From Hymenobacter taeanensis (GTDB lineage Bacteria; Bacteroidota; Bacteroidia; Cytophagales; Hymenobacteraceae): DNA of 64,000 bases. The stretch is from NCBI RefSeq assembly GCF_013137895.1, contig NZ_CP053538.1:4247001-4311000 (forward strand), written 5' to 3'. Position numbers and translations under genes: made by a program. Under the pieces are notes generated by a model that was not told the origin of the DNA, did no database searches, and worked only from the letters and a program-made list of their open reading frames with translations. The first letter of the stretch is position 1; each line of letters begins with the position of its first letter. Positions 7,655 through 16,340 of the stretch are shown piece by piece.

Positions 7655-8800
7655 ATGAAACGTATATCCTCTCTCCTCGCTCTCCTGGCCCTGGTACTCC
7701 TGCTGCCCGGCCGCCTGCATGCCACCGCCCGGCCTGCCTCTCACCCCGACGACACCATCATTGTGAAGCTGCCTAACCAGGCCACCATGACGCTGTTCGT
7801 GAAGAACAAGGCCCAGCTGCGCGAGATGCGCAACTACAAGCTCGACTCGTTGCTGGTACTGCTGGACGGCTACATCACTCAGGCTGAGGCCGCCGGCAAG
7901 AGCTCGAAGTCGGACCAGGTAACCATGGAGTTCTACCCCGCTAAAGACCAGCCCGGCAAGAAAGTACCTGAGCAGATTCGCATCACGGTGCGCTCCGAGG
8001 ATGGCAAAACCAGTTCCAAAACAATGAGCCGCACTGACGTGGTACTGGGCCGTGTGTTTGGGATGACAGTGTACGACGACCAGGATGATAAGGACCACGA
8101 CCACGTTTCCGTGCGCATCAGCTCCACCCCCGACTCCGTGAAGCAGGCGGAGCGCAAGGCCAAGCAGGAAGAGCGCGCCAACCGGGCCGTGCACACCAGC
8201 TTCGATATAGACCTGGGCCTGAATACTTTGGTCAACAAATCAGTGGCGCAAGGTGAAATCAACCCCGATTTGCGCCCCATTGGCTCCCGCTACCTGAGCC
8301 TGAACTACCACTACAACATTCGGGTAGGTAGCAAAGGCTCGCCATTCCATTTCATTACAGGCCCGGAGCTAGCCTTCAACAACTTCATGCTGGATAAGAA
8401 CTACCGCTTCGTGGATGACAATAACATCACGCGGGTTGAGGCCGACCCCCGCAATCTGGAGAAGAGCAAGCTTGTCATGACCACCCTGAACCTGCCCCTT
8501 ATGGCTTCGTTGCAGTTCAAGGGTAAGAACGGCCACGATGGGTTCCACATTGGCGCTGGTGGCTTTGCCGGCTACCGCCTGGGTTCACACACCAAGCTGA
8601 AGTATGAGGAAGAGGGCCGCACCCGCAAAGACAAAGACCGTGGCAGCTATAACCTCTCTGACTTCCAATATGGCCTACAGGGCGTTATCGGCATCCGCGG
8701 CCTTGACCTGTTTGCCAAGTATAACCTCAACGATACGTTCAAGGAAAACCGCGGCCCTCAGGCCCAGGCCCTGAGCTTCGGTATCACGCTGCTGCACTAG
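7655..8800 (+). CDS. Outer-membrane beta-barrel protein (PorT-like)
   Basis: The 381-residue product has a clear signal peptide (LLALLALVLLLPGRLHATA). The first half is mixed and charged; from about residue 180 amphipathic strands alternate with turns (HYNIRVGSKGSPFHFITGPE, GFHIGAGGFAGYRLG, LDLFAKYNLNDTF), as in small Bacteroidetes barrels. It ends with a typical hydrophobic terminal strand (ALSFGITLLH). It is the third gene of the sigma/anti-sigma operon, 24 bases after the anti-sigma gene, and is probably a target or effector of that system. Ligand unknown. Confidence 0.75.
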   Translation: MKRISSLLALLALVLLLPGRLHATARPASHPDDTIIVKLPNQATMTLFVKNKAQLREMRNYKLDSLLVLLDGYITQAEAAGKSSKSDQVTMEFYPAKDQPGKKVPEQIRITVRSEDGKTSSKTMSRTDVVLGRVFGMTVYDDQDDKDHDHVSVRISSTPDSVKQAERKAKQEERANRAVHTSFDIDLGLNTLVNKSVAQGEINPDLRPIGSRYLSLNYHYNIRVGSKGSPFHFITGPELAFNNFMLDKNYRFVDDNNITRVEADPRNLEKSKLVMTTLNLPLMASLQFKGKNGHDGFHIGAGGFAGYRLGSHTKLKYEEEGRTRKDKDRGSYNLSDFQYGLQGVIGIRGLDLFAKYNLNDTFKENRGPQAQALSFGITLLH

Positions 8801-8818
8801 TATTTTTTCAGTGAATAG

Positions 8819-8860
8819 ATAAAAAACAGGCCTAGCGAATGTGCTAGGCCTGTTTTTTAT
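8819..8860. terminator. Bidirectional terminator, 18-bp perfect stem
   Basis: Arms 8819-8836 and 8843-8860 are exact reverse complements, with A-rich and T-rich outer ends, so the hairpin can terminate in both directions. It sits between two converging genes. Each arm carries one copy of the AGGCCTAGC form of the over-represented WGGCCTAG motif. Confidence 0.8.
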
Positions 8861-8910
8861 CCAAGCTAACCAGCGTATGCAGAGAATTCTGTCCAACGCC
8901 AGTGGAATTT

Positions 8911-9657
8911 CTACTCATTCCGATAGAAGTTGTCAAGTAGAATTGCTGCCGATACTGCCACGTTGAGGCTTTCGGCCTGCCCCCGACCAGGAATATGCAG
9001 GCGCTGGGTCAGGCAGGCTTCTACTTCCGGAGTGAGACCGTGCGATTCGCTGCCCATGATGAGTACGCCGGTGGGGCGCAGAGTAAGCCGGTGCACGTTC
9101 TCGCCGTGCAAGTCGGCCCCATAAATAGGTAACTCAGGGGCTACGCTTTGGAGCCAGGCCGGTAGCTCCCGCTGCCACACAGGCACACGCGTGAACGAGC
9201 CCATAGTAGCTGCTACTGTTTTAGGAGCCCATGGGTCGGCGCAGGTTTCGGAGCAGATTACCCCGGCCAGGCCATACCAGTCGGCGAGCCGAATAAGCGT
9301 ACCCACATTGCCGGGGTCACGCACCTGATCTAGGGCCAGCAGCAGGCTACCTGGGCTGGGCTGCAGGGGCTGCTCCTGGGGCAGGCGGGCAATGGCTAAC
9401 GCGGTGGTATTATTGGCCAGCGTGCCGAGTTTCGTAAGTTCGTCCTCCGTGACAATGTCAACGGGCACGGAGGATGGCAGCTGCGCCTGAATTTTCTCAG
9501 CAAAATCAGACGTAACAATCACCCGTTCCGTTAGAAGTCCGGAACTTAGCAGCTCTTTTACGCTTTTGCCGCCTTCTACCAGGAAAGCGGCGTGCCGAAG
9601 TCGATACTTCTTCAGGTGCAGCGCGTGCACGTATTTCGCTACTGCTTTTGAAACCAT
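8911..9657 (-). CDS. RNA 2'-O-methyltransferase, TrmH/SpoU family
   Basis: This 248-residue SPOUT methyltransferase has an N-terminal substrate-binding domain (HLKKYRLRHAAFLVEGGKSV) and a C-terminal knot domain. The three SpoU motifs are present: LDQVRDPGNVGTLIRLADW, VLIMGSESHGL and IPGRGQAESLNVAVSAAILL. It transfers a methyl group from SAM to a ribose 2'-OH in rRNA or tRNA; the exact nucleotide is not predictable. Its start codon region overlaps that of the divergent tamL by 10 bases. Confidence 0.9.
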   Translation of the reverse strand: MVSKAVAKYVHALHLKKYRLRHAAFLVEGGKSVKELLSSGLLTERVIVTSDFAEKIQAQLPSSVPVDIVTEDELTKLGTLANNTTALAIARLPQEQPLQPSPGSLLLALDQVRDPGNVGTLIRLADWYGLAGVICSETCADPWAPKTVAATMGSFTRVPVWQRELPAWLQSVAPELPIYGADLHGENVHRLTLRPTGVLIMGSESHGLTPEVEACLTQRLHIPGRGQAESLNVAVSAAILLDNFYRNE

Positions 9658-12269
9658 ATTCGCTATTTAACGAGGCCCCCACCAGAGGGCTTTTTTCAGG
9701 AAAGAAAACGCGGGCGGCCCTGGGCAGCCTGCTGCTACTTAGTGGCCTAGCGGGCTGCTCACCGCTGCGCCTGCTCCAGCCGGGGCAGCGCCTGCTGAGC
9801 CGCGTGCAGATTGAGGGGGTCAAGAAAGCCGACCCTGAACGCCTGCAGGCTCTGGCGCAGCAGAAGCCCAATAGTACGTTTCCGCTGCCAAAGCTAGCAA
9901 TCTATCAGCTAGGGCGTAAATTTTACAACCCCGAAAAGCTTCAGCGCAAGCTTGATGAGGACCGCACCCATTACGACCAGCTCATTAAGGAAGCCGGTAC
10001 CGACTCTGTGGAAGTGGGTAAGCTCCTAACCAAGCGAGAGCGGCATACGCGGCGCCACCAGCTGGCCCTGGATAAGGGCAATGCCATTATGCGCATAGGG
10101 GAAGCGCCCGTCATTTACGACTCGGCCCTCACGCGGGCCAGCGTTGAGCAAATGGCCACGTTCCTTAAGTCTAAGGGCTTCTTTAGGAGTGGAGTTACAG
10201 CCACTGACACCGTGCCCACGCGGCTCTTCTCCCCGTTCCGGGTGTTTACCCTGCGCAGCCCCTTCCATACGGAACCCCGCCGCGTAACAGTGGTGTACCA
10301 CGTTACGGAAAACGAGCCTTTCCACTACAGCCAGCTCGACTACGACATACAGGACACTGCGGTGGCAGAGCGGGTACTGATCAGCTTGCCCCAGAGCCTG
10401 CTGCACGTAGGAGACCAATACGATGAGGAAGTCATTGGGGCGGAGCGTAACCGCATTGAAGACCTGCTGAAAAACCAGGGGTACTATGATTTTCGCCAGC
10501 AATACATAACACTGGAAGCTGATACCAGTTTTGCCCCTACTACCGTGCGCCTACGCACCATCATCAGCAAGCCCAACCGCGGCGAGTACCATCGCCTCTA
10601 CACCATCAGGCGGGTAAACTTCATTACTGATGCTGGCGTGGTGCGCTTTGGGCAGAACCGCGACACACTCATCCGCGACTCCATCTACTACCTGGCCTAC
10701 AAGCACAAATTCAGCACCCGCACCCTCGACCGGAAAGTGGAAGTCCGGCCCGGCGAACCGTACAGCCAGATCAACACTCAGCTTACTCAACGCCAGCTGG
10801 CCAACCTGGATATGTTCCGCTTCAGTACGGTGACATACCGGCGCCTGCGCGGCGACGATGCCCCCACTGACTCAACCCGCGGCTTGCTGGATGCCACTAT
10901 TAATGCTTCGCCGGCCAAGAAATACCAGGAAACCTCTGAATTTGGTGGCACCTACGTAGCGCGGCAAGTAGGGCCATTTGGCAATGTGCGCTTAAAAGTC
11001 AGGAATGTATTTGGAGGCGCTGAATTACTGGAATTCGGCGTGCGGGCCGGCTTTGAAGGGCAGTACAACATTGCCGGTCAAACCAGCGACAACACGAACA
11101 ATAGCTTGCTTACCACGCAGCTAGGCGCAAACGTTAACCTGGTGCTGCCTCAGTTCCTGATTCCGTGGCGCCCCAACCGCTACCTGAATCAGTATAACCC
11201 CCGCACGCGTTTCAACGCCAGCTACACCTACGTAAAGCGGCCCGCCCAGTATACCCGCACCAACGTGGAGGGCACGCTGGACTATATCTGGCAACGCTCC
11301 ACTTTCCATCAGTACGTGCTTACCCCCTTCGACCTAAGCATCGTTCGGACGGCAGCTATTACGGACACTTATTTCAACTTATTACAACAGTTATCGCTCA
11401 CTCAGAACACACCCGTTCTACGCAGTTTTGATAACCTGTTTGTCCCGAGCTTTAGTGCTACCTCGCTGTATAATTCCAACGACTTCAACGAAACCCGGGC
11501 AGGCCAGTACCTTCGTCTCTTCGCCGAAGTTGGGGGCCTCACCCGAAATCTGTACCAAAAGCAGCCGGTAATTATCAGCCTCAGACCCACCGTGAATGAC
11601 CGGCTGAAAACCTATGACTTTGCAAAGTTTACCGCTGATTACCGCCGCTACTACAAGCTCACTCCTCAAACATTCTTTGTGTATCGGCTTTCCGGTGGGG
11701 CAGTACGCTCTCTGACCAAAACGACTACCGAAACCCGCGGCGAAAACGGCCAGATTGTGCCTGGCAGCAGAACCAGCCAGCTCTTAGTGCCCTACGATAA
11801 ATATCTGTTTGCTGGTGGCAGCTCAAGCGTGCGGGCCTGGAAGCCTCGCCGCCTTGGCACCGGCAGCTACACGCTCTATAAGCGCGATGCCAACGGTAAT
11901 GAAACCACTGAGCGCAACTACGATCTGGAACAGCCGGGGGAGCTTTTGCTGGAAGGGAATGTAGAATACCGCTTCCCCATCTATAGCTTCGTTAAGGGTG
12001 CTCTCTTCACCGATTTTGGCAATGTGTGGTCCTTGCAGAAGGAGCCCCAGCGGCCGGGCGCACAGTTTCAGCTCAGCAAATTTTACCGGCAGTTCGCCGT
12101 TGGCTCCGGCTTCGGCGTCCGTTTCGACTTCAGCTTCCTGATTCTGCGCCTCGATATTGCTACCAAGGTATACGACCCTAATGCTCCTAACAACAAGTGG
12201 GCAATTAGCCGCTTCAGCCTCAAAGAAGATCAAACGGCCTTTAACTTAGGCATCGGCTATCCATTCTAA
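9648..12269 (+). CDS. tamL: Omp85-family assembly factor TamL (lipidated TamA homologue)
   Basis: The 873-residue product begins with a lipoprotein signal (ALGSLLLLSGLAGC, Cys37), followed by POTRA-like segments (LLSRVQIEGVKKADPERLQA onward, and RLYTIRRVNFITDAGVVRFG near 310). A C-terminal Omp85 barrel contains FAGGSSSVRAWKPR, the loop-6 type motif, and ends in a terminal strand FNLGIGYPF. In Bacteroidetes a lipidated TamA, TamL, works with TamB in outer-membrane protein or lipid homeostasis. The only workable start before the signal is TTG at 9648; no tamB is seen in this window. Overlap with the divergent methyltransferase start is unusual. Confidence 0.82.
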   Translation: MKPYSLFNEAPTRGLFSGKKTRAALGSLLLLSGLAGCSPLRLLQPGQRLLSRVQIEGVKKADPERLQALAQQKPNSTFPLPKLAIYQLGRKFYNPEKLQRKLDEDRTHYDQLIKEAGTDSVEVGKLLTKRERHTRRHQLALDKGNAIMRIGEAPVIYDSALTRASVEQMATFLKSKGFFRSGVTATDTVPTRLFSPFRVFTLRSPFHTEPRRVTVVYHVTENEPFHYSQLDYDIQDTAVAERVLISLPQSLLHVGDQYDEEVIGAERNRIEDLLKNQGYYDFRQQYITLEADTSFAPTTVRLRTIISKPNRGEYHRLYTIRRVNFITDAGVVRFGQNRDTLIRDSIYYLAYKHKFSTRTLDRKVEVRPGEPYSQINTQLTQRQLANLDMFRFSTVTYRRLRGDDAPTDSTRGLLDATINASPAKKYQETSEFGGTYVARQVGPFGNVRLKVRNVFGGAELLEFGVRAGFEGQYNIAGQTSDNTNNSLLTTQLGANVNLVLPQFLIPWRPNRYLNQYNPRTRFNASYTYVKRPAQYTRTNVEGTLDYIWQRSTFHQYVLTPFDLSIVRTAAITDTYFNLLQQLSLTQNTPVLRSFDNLFVPSFSATSLYNSNDFNETRAGQYLRLFAEVGGLTRNLYQKQPVIISLRPTVNDRLKTYDFAKFTADYRRYYKLTPQTFFVYRLSGGAVRSLTKTTTETRGENGQIVPGSRTSQLLVPYDKYLFAGGSSSVRAWKPRRLGTGSYTLYKRDANGNETTERNYDLEQPGELLLEGNVEYRFPIYSFVKGALFTDFGNVWSLQKEPQRPGAQFQLSKFYRQFAVGSGFGVRFDFSFLILRLDIATKVYDPNAPNNKWAISRFSLKEDQTAFNLGIGYPF

Positions 12270-12391
12270 GTGATGACAGGCTAAAAGGGTGACTAAGTGA
12301 AGTGGCCTAGCGGCTCTGTTATTGTGAGCGGAGCACCCGCAGGACAGCACAACTACTCGTACCTTCTCTAGGCCTGAAGCCGTTGATAAGG

Positions 12392-12430
12392 TAAAAGCCC
12401 TTACCTCCTGCACGGAAGTAAGGGCTTTTA
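12392..12430. terminator. Bidirectional terminator between converging genes
   Basis: A 13-bp perfect stem (taaaagcccttac with gtaagggctttta) and 13-base loop lie between tamL and the E1 gene. The A- and T-rich flanks allow termination in both directions. Confidence 0.7.
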
Positions 12431-12496
12431 AATAGAGCCATCTCGCGAAGACAGGCCTAGGGCACCTTATACTCAGTCACTATTTGGGGGTGCTAC

Positions 12497-14605
12497 CTAA
12501 TAGCCTAACAGCTCAGCTAAAGCCACACCTACTTTCTCGGCGCTAGGTAGCATTTGCTTCTCTAGCTCCACATTTAGGGCAATGGCGGGCAGGTTGGCGG
12601 CGCCTAACGTAAACACGGGCGCATCGAGGTTACGGAAGCAGGTGCGCTGAATGCGACCCGCCAGGCTCTCAGCAAATGAATTCATGAGAGGCTCTTCGGT
12701 CAAAACCAAGGCCTTGCCGTGGCGGCGCACGGCGGCTTCCACCGCGTCATAATCCAGGGGGTTTAGGGTACGAAGGTCTAGCACCTCTACCTGGCCCGGA
12801 AACTGCTTGCTGGCCGTTTTGGCCCAATGCACGCCCATGCCGTAGGTAATAACCACGCAGGTTTCTCCATTGCGTAGCTTGCCAGAGTCGGCTTCCTGAG
12901 CTACGGCAGCTTTGCCCAAGGGAATCACGTAGCCAGTGGCTGGCTCCAAGGTTTTGGCATCTTCTGTGCCCGGCACTTTGCTCCAATACAGCCCCTTATG
13001 TTCAAGCAGCACTACGGGATTAGGATCGAGGAAGGCGGCCCGGAGCAAGCCTTTCATGTCGGCGGCATTGCTGGGGTATACCACTTTAATGCCGCGAATA
13101 GTGAGTAGGGTGCTTTCTATGGAGCCCGAGTGATAAGGCCCGCCCCCGCCATAGGCCCCTACCGGCACCCGAATGAGGCTTTGCACCGGAAACTTACCAT
13201 TGGAGAGGTAGCATGACTTACTGAGTTCCTCCACCAGCTGGTTAAGGCTAGGCCAGATGTAGTCGGCGAACTGAATTTCCACAATAGCTTTGGCACCCAC
13301 TGCGCTCATACCGGCCGTGCTGCCAACAATGTAGGCCTCCTGAATGGGCGTATTAAACACGCGGGCATCGCCGTACTTTTTGGCCAGCAAAGCTGCTTCG
13401 CGGAACACGCCCCCAAGCTCCCCGCCTACGTCTTGGCCGTAAAACAGCGCTTCGGGAAACTCCTGCAAAATATCATCCACGGCGTGCAGAGCAGCATCTA
13501 CCATGAGAACCTTATCGGCGCCGGCGGGGCTTCTTTCCCCTGCTTCTTCCGTTATGGCCGGTGGGGCAAACTCGTGTTCAGTGTAAGTAGCAGGGTCAGG
13601 AGCCGGAGCAGCCAGGGCGCGCTGATAGTCGGCCTCAACGGTAGCCTTGGCCTCTTCCCCAAGCTCGGCCAGCATTTCTTCGGAGTAACCTAGCTCCAGC
13701 AACTGCTGGTGGAAGCGTGGCAGCGGGTCGTTGAGAGTGTGCGCGGCCAGGTTGTCGCCGCGGTACCACTCGCGGCGCACGCCGCTGGTGTGGTGGCCTA
13801 GCAACGGGCACTTGGCATGCACCAGAACCGGCCCACGGGTACGACGGGCGTAGTCGAAGGCCTCTTCCATACCAGCGTGGCTGGCCAGGAAGTCGGCGCC
13901 GTCAAATTGCAAACGGTGCAGGCCCTTGAAACCGGCGGCAAATTCAAACGCATCCATAGCGCGCATCTCCCGCCCCGTAGCCGAAATACCCCAGTCGTTG
14001 TCTTGCACCAGGTAGATAATAGGTAGCTGATGCAGCACGGCCATCTGCAGGGCCTCGGCTACTTCGCCCTCCGTCATGGCCCCATCACCAATGGAGCACA
14101 GCACCACGGGCTGCTCCTCAGCGTCGGGAAGCAGATGTTGACCTTCCAGGTACTTAATGGCGTGCGCCATGCCGGTGGCCGGAATGGCCTGCATACCCGT
14201 AGCGGAGCTTTGGTGCGGGATAACGGGGAAACCCGCTCGCCGCAGCGAAGGGTGACTGTAGTAGGTACGCCCACCGGAGAACGGGTCGTCGCGCTTGGCC
14301 ATGAGCTGAAGCATCAGCTCGTAGGGCGTCAGGCCGAAGCCCAGCAGCATGGCATCGTCGCGGTAATACGGTGCGGCGTAGTCAGTGGGGCGCAGGTGAA
14401 AGGCTGCGGCCAACTGAATAGCCTCGTGCCCACGAGCTGTTGCGTGCACGTATTTGGCCGTTACCGCTTTATTTTCTTCGTAGATACGAGCAAGCTCAGC
14501 GGCGGTACGCATCAGGCGATAGGCACGTTGGAGCATCGCTCGGGTGGGTGTAGGGGTGGTAAACTCGGTTTCCAGCGTCGTCGTTGGGGTGGAGTAAGTT
14601 GACAT
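12497..14605 (-). CDS. 2-oxoacid dehydrogenase E1, fused alpha and beta subunits
   Basis: This 702-residue protein joins an E1-alpha part (about 1-340) and an E1-beta part (about 360-702). The thiamine-diphosphate motif is CSIGDGAMTEGEVAEALQMA followed by QDNDWGIS; the beta part has ALFYGQDVGGELGGVFREA, PIQEAYIVGSTAGMSAVG and IRVPVGAYGGGGPYHSGS. Such fusions in Bacteroidetes act as the branched-chain 2-oxoacid (or pyruvate/acetoin) dehydrogenase E1, decarboxylating the oxoacid and passing the acyl group to lipoyl-E2. No E2 or E3 gene is adjacent. Substrate class is inferred. Confidence 0.88.
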   Translation of the reverse strand: MSTYSTPTTTLETEFTTPTPTRAMLQRAYRLMRTAAELARIYEENKAVTAKYVHATARGHEAIQLAAAFHLRPTDYAAPYYRDDAMLLGFGLTPYELMLQLMAKRDDPFSGGRTYYSHPSLRRAGFPVIPHQSSATGMQAIPATGMAHAIKYLEGQHLLPDAEEQPVVLCSIGDGAMTEGEVAEALQMAVLHQLPIIYLVQDNDWGISATGREMRAMDAFEFAAGFKGLHRLQFDGADFLASHAGMEEAFDYARRTRGPVLVHAKCPLLGHHTSGVRREWYRGDNLAAHTLNDPLPRFHQQLLELGYSEEMLAELGEEAKATVEADYQRALAAPAPDPATYTEHEFAPPAITEEAGERSPAGADKVLMVDAALHAVDDILQEFPEALFYGQDVGGELGGVFREAALLAKKYGDARVFNTPIQEAYIVGSTAGMSAVGAKAIVEIQFADYIWPSLNQLVEELSKSCYLSNGKFPVQSLIRVPVGAYGGGGPYHSGSIESTLLTIRGIKVVYPSNAADMKGLLRAAFLDPNPVVLLEHKGLYWSKVPGTEDAKTLEPATGYVIPLGKAAVAQEADSGKLRNGETCVVITYGMGVHWAKTASKQFPGQVEVLDLRTLNPLDYDAVEAAVRRHGKALVLTEEPLMNSFAESLAGRIQRTCFRNLDAPVFTLGAANLPAIALNVELEKQMLPSAEKVGVALAELLGY

Positions 14606-14805
14606 GCAGGGGCGGTGGGTTGTAGGGCGAAATTACGGGTTCCCGCGGAATGGCGGGTTCCTGAAGATTTAAATTACTAGGCTTGTGTCAACTCCGCGAA
14701 GCCAGACCTTGCTAGAGGCTCCGAGGGCAGTATACAAACCAGAAGAGTTATTGGCGGAGACCCTCATTTTTAACAGTACATGCTCCACAGCGGTTCGGGG
14801 CCTTC

Positions 14806-14813
14806 TATTTTTG
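14806..14813 (+). promoter_or_regulatory. Putative -7 element TATTTTTG abutting a start codon
   Basis: TAnnTTTG match ending 4 bases before the ATG at 14818, so transcription would begin at or next to the start codon. No -33 box is clear. Confidence 0.35.
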
Positions 14814-14817
14814 CCCT

Positions 14818-15339
14818 ATGATTTCAGACCTTTCAATTACCAAGGCCACTGAGGCGGACATTCCTGAACTAGTGGCCCTCGTTAACAGCGCCTACCGGGG
14901 CGACTCCTCCCGCCAGGGCTGGACCACCGAAGCTCACCTGCTCGATGGGCAGCGCACCGATGCGGACGATATCCGCGACCTACTCACCACCCCCGGCGCA
15001 ACCTTTCTGCTGGCTCGTACCTCCGCTGGTACGTTGCTGGGCAGCGTGTACCTGAAAAATCAGGCGCCCGATTTGTACCTCGGTATGCTCTCAGTTTCGC
15101 CAGAACACCAAGCCCGTGGTCTGGGCAAGCAGTTTATTGCCGCCGCCGAGGCGCAAGCCCGGCAACTTGACTGTTCAGGCCTGCTTATTTCAGTGATTTC
15201 AGTGCGCCAGGAGTTGCTGGCTTGGTACGAACGGCACGGCTTTCAGCGCACGGGAGAAACTGTGCAGTTTCCAACCGATACTCGTTTTGGCATTCCCAAG
15301 CAGGAGTTGGAGCTACTATTACTACGAAAAATCTTCTAA
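14818..15339 (+). CDS. GNAT-family N-acetyltransferase
   Basis: This 173-residue single-domain acetyltransferase has the acetyl-CoA pyrophosphate-binding motif QARGLGKQFI preceded by the MLSVSPEH strand, and the C-terminal WYERHGFQRTGE segment typical of GNATs. It transfers acetyl from acetyl-CoA to an amine; the acceptor is unknown. The frame begins exactly at the ATG after a -7-like element. Confidence 0.88.
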   Translation: MISDLSITKATEADIPELVALVNSAYRGDSSRQGWTTEAHLLDGQRTDADDIRDLLTTPGATFLLARTSAGTLLGSVYLKNQAPDLYLGMLSVSPEHQARGLGKQFIAAAEAQARQLDCSGLLISVISVRQELLAWYERHGFQRTGETVQFPTDTRFGIPKQELELLLLRKIF

Positions 15340-15395
15340 CCAATCCGTTACCAGATTCCTGCCAGGCTACGCCGGTGATAACATATATCAACAGC

Positions 15396-16170
15396 ATGAA
15401 ATGTATACTAACTCTATTCTTTGCCTTGGCAGAAGTTAGCGTTGCTTACTCGCAAACCACCATTCACTTTGGCCCTCATGTTGGAGGGGTTGCAACTACG
15501 GCGGCGTACGCCGCCTATGACAAGCACAGGTTTACGCCACGTTCCGTACTAGGCGTTGCACTGGGCGGCACTATTCAGGCGCAACAGAAACAATGGGCGT
15601 TACAAATTTCTGGCCTGTATGCACAAAGAGGCTTTCGACTGCAGGATGAATACCAGCCAGTTGGTACCCCCGAAGGTACTTCCTATCTTATCAACGAAAC
15701 GTATCAGCTCTCTTACCTAAGCCTACCTGTCAATCTGGCCTATACTCAGCGCCCGAACGGACAGGGGTTTCAGGTCTTCGCTGGTGGCTACGTTAGCATG
15801 CTGCTGAAGGGTCACTGGGAATACAATGATAGTTTTTTGACACCCCAGCCCAACGGGGAGGTATTCAGGTCTTCCTATCTAGGCCACGACAAAGACATAC
15901 TGCCAAGTCCGAAACAGCCTACAACGGCGGCATCTGGCCTCGATTACTACATTTATTCTCGCCGCGTTGATGCAGGCCTGCAGGCAGGTATTGGGTACCG
16001 ATTTTCGCGCGTGCTGATTCAGGGGGGGGTATAGTGTGGGGCTGGTGAATCTGGTTCCTGCCAACTCAGGTTCTAACGCTCTCCTGGTATATCAGTCCAG
16101 CAGCCCAAAATCCTATTCGAACAGAGGTGTTCATCTGTCAGCAGCCTACTTATTTGGCAAAACCGACTAA
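15396..16170 (+). pseudogene. Outer-membrane beta-barrel gene with G8-tract frameshift
   Basis: The ATG at 15396 opens a frame with a signal peptide (MKCILTLFFALAEVSVAYSQ) and barrel strands (TTIHFGPHVGGVATTAAYAA, WALQISGLYAQRGFRL, VDAGLQAGIGYRFSRVLIQG). It hits TAG at 16032-16034, just after a run of eight Gs at 16022-16029. Removing one G restores the frame: QGGYSVGLVNLVPANSG, then GVHLSAAYLFGKTD and TAA at 16168-16170, which supplies the missing last strands. As read, the product is 212 residues and lacks the C-terminal closing strands; the intact form would be about 257. This could be a decayed gene, a slippage-controlled gene or a base-calling error in a homopolymer. Confidence 0.75.
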
Positions 16171-16234
16171 TTAGGATCTATTGGCAGGATACTCACTCCA
16201 CCCACTATCATGTTCCTAAAACTTACCAAACCCC

Positions 16235-16242
16235 TACCTTTG
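16235..16242 (+). promoter_or_regulatory. Putative -7 element TACCTTTG upstream of hemF
   Basis: Exact TAnnTTTG match in the only intergenic stretch before hemF, about 100 bases upstream of its ATG. Confidence 0.35.
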
Positions 16243-16340
16243 CTATAGCAAAAACAGCAGCGGCAAGAATTTCATCAGTCACTCTGGGCGCCTTCTTATG
16301 GCAATTTGCCCTGTTCATTTCCTCCGCTGTTCTACTGTAT

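Noticed and set aside
7370-8194. Long minus-strand ORF of 274 codons
   Set aside because: It lies across the anti-sigma and barrel genes on the opposite strand. Its His/Gly/Val-rich composition is that of an antisense shadow in GC-rich DNA, with no domain.
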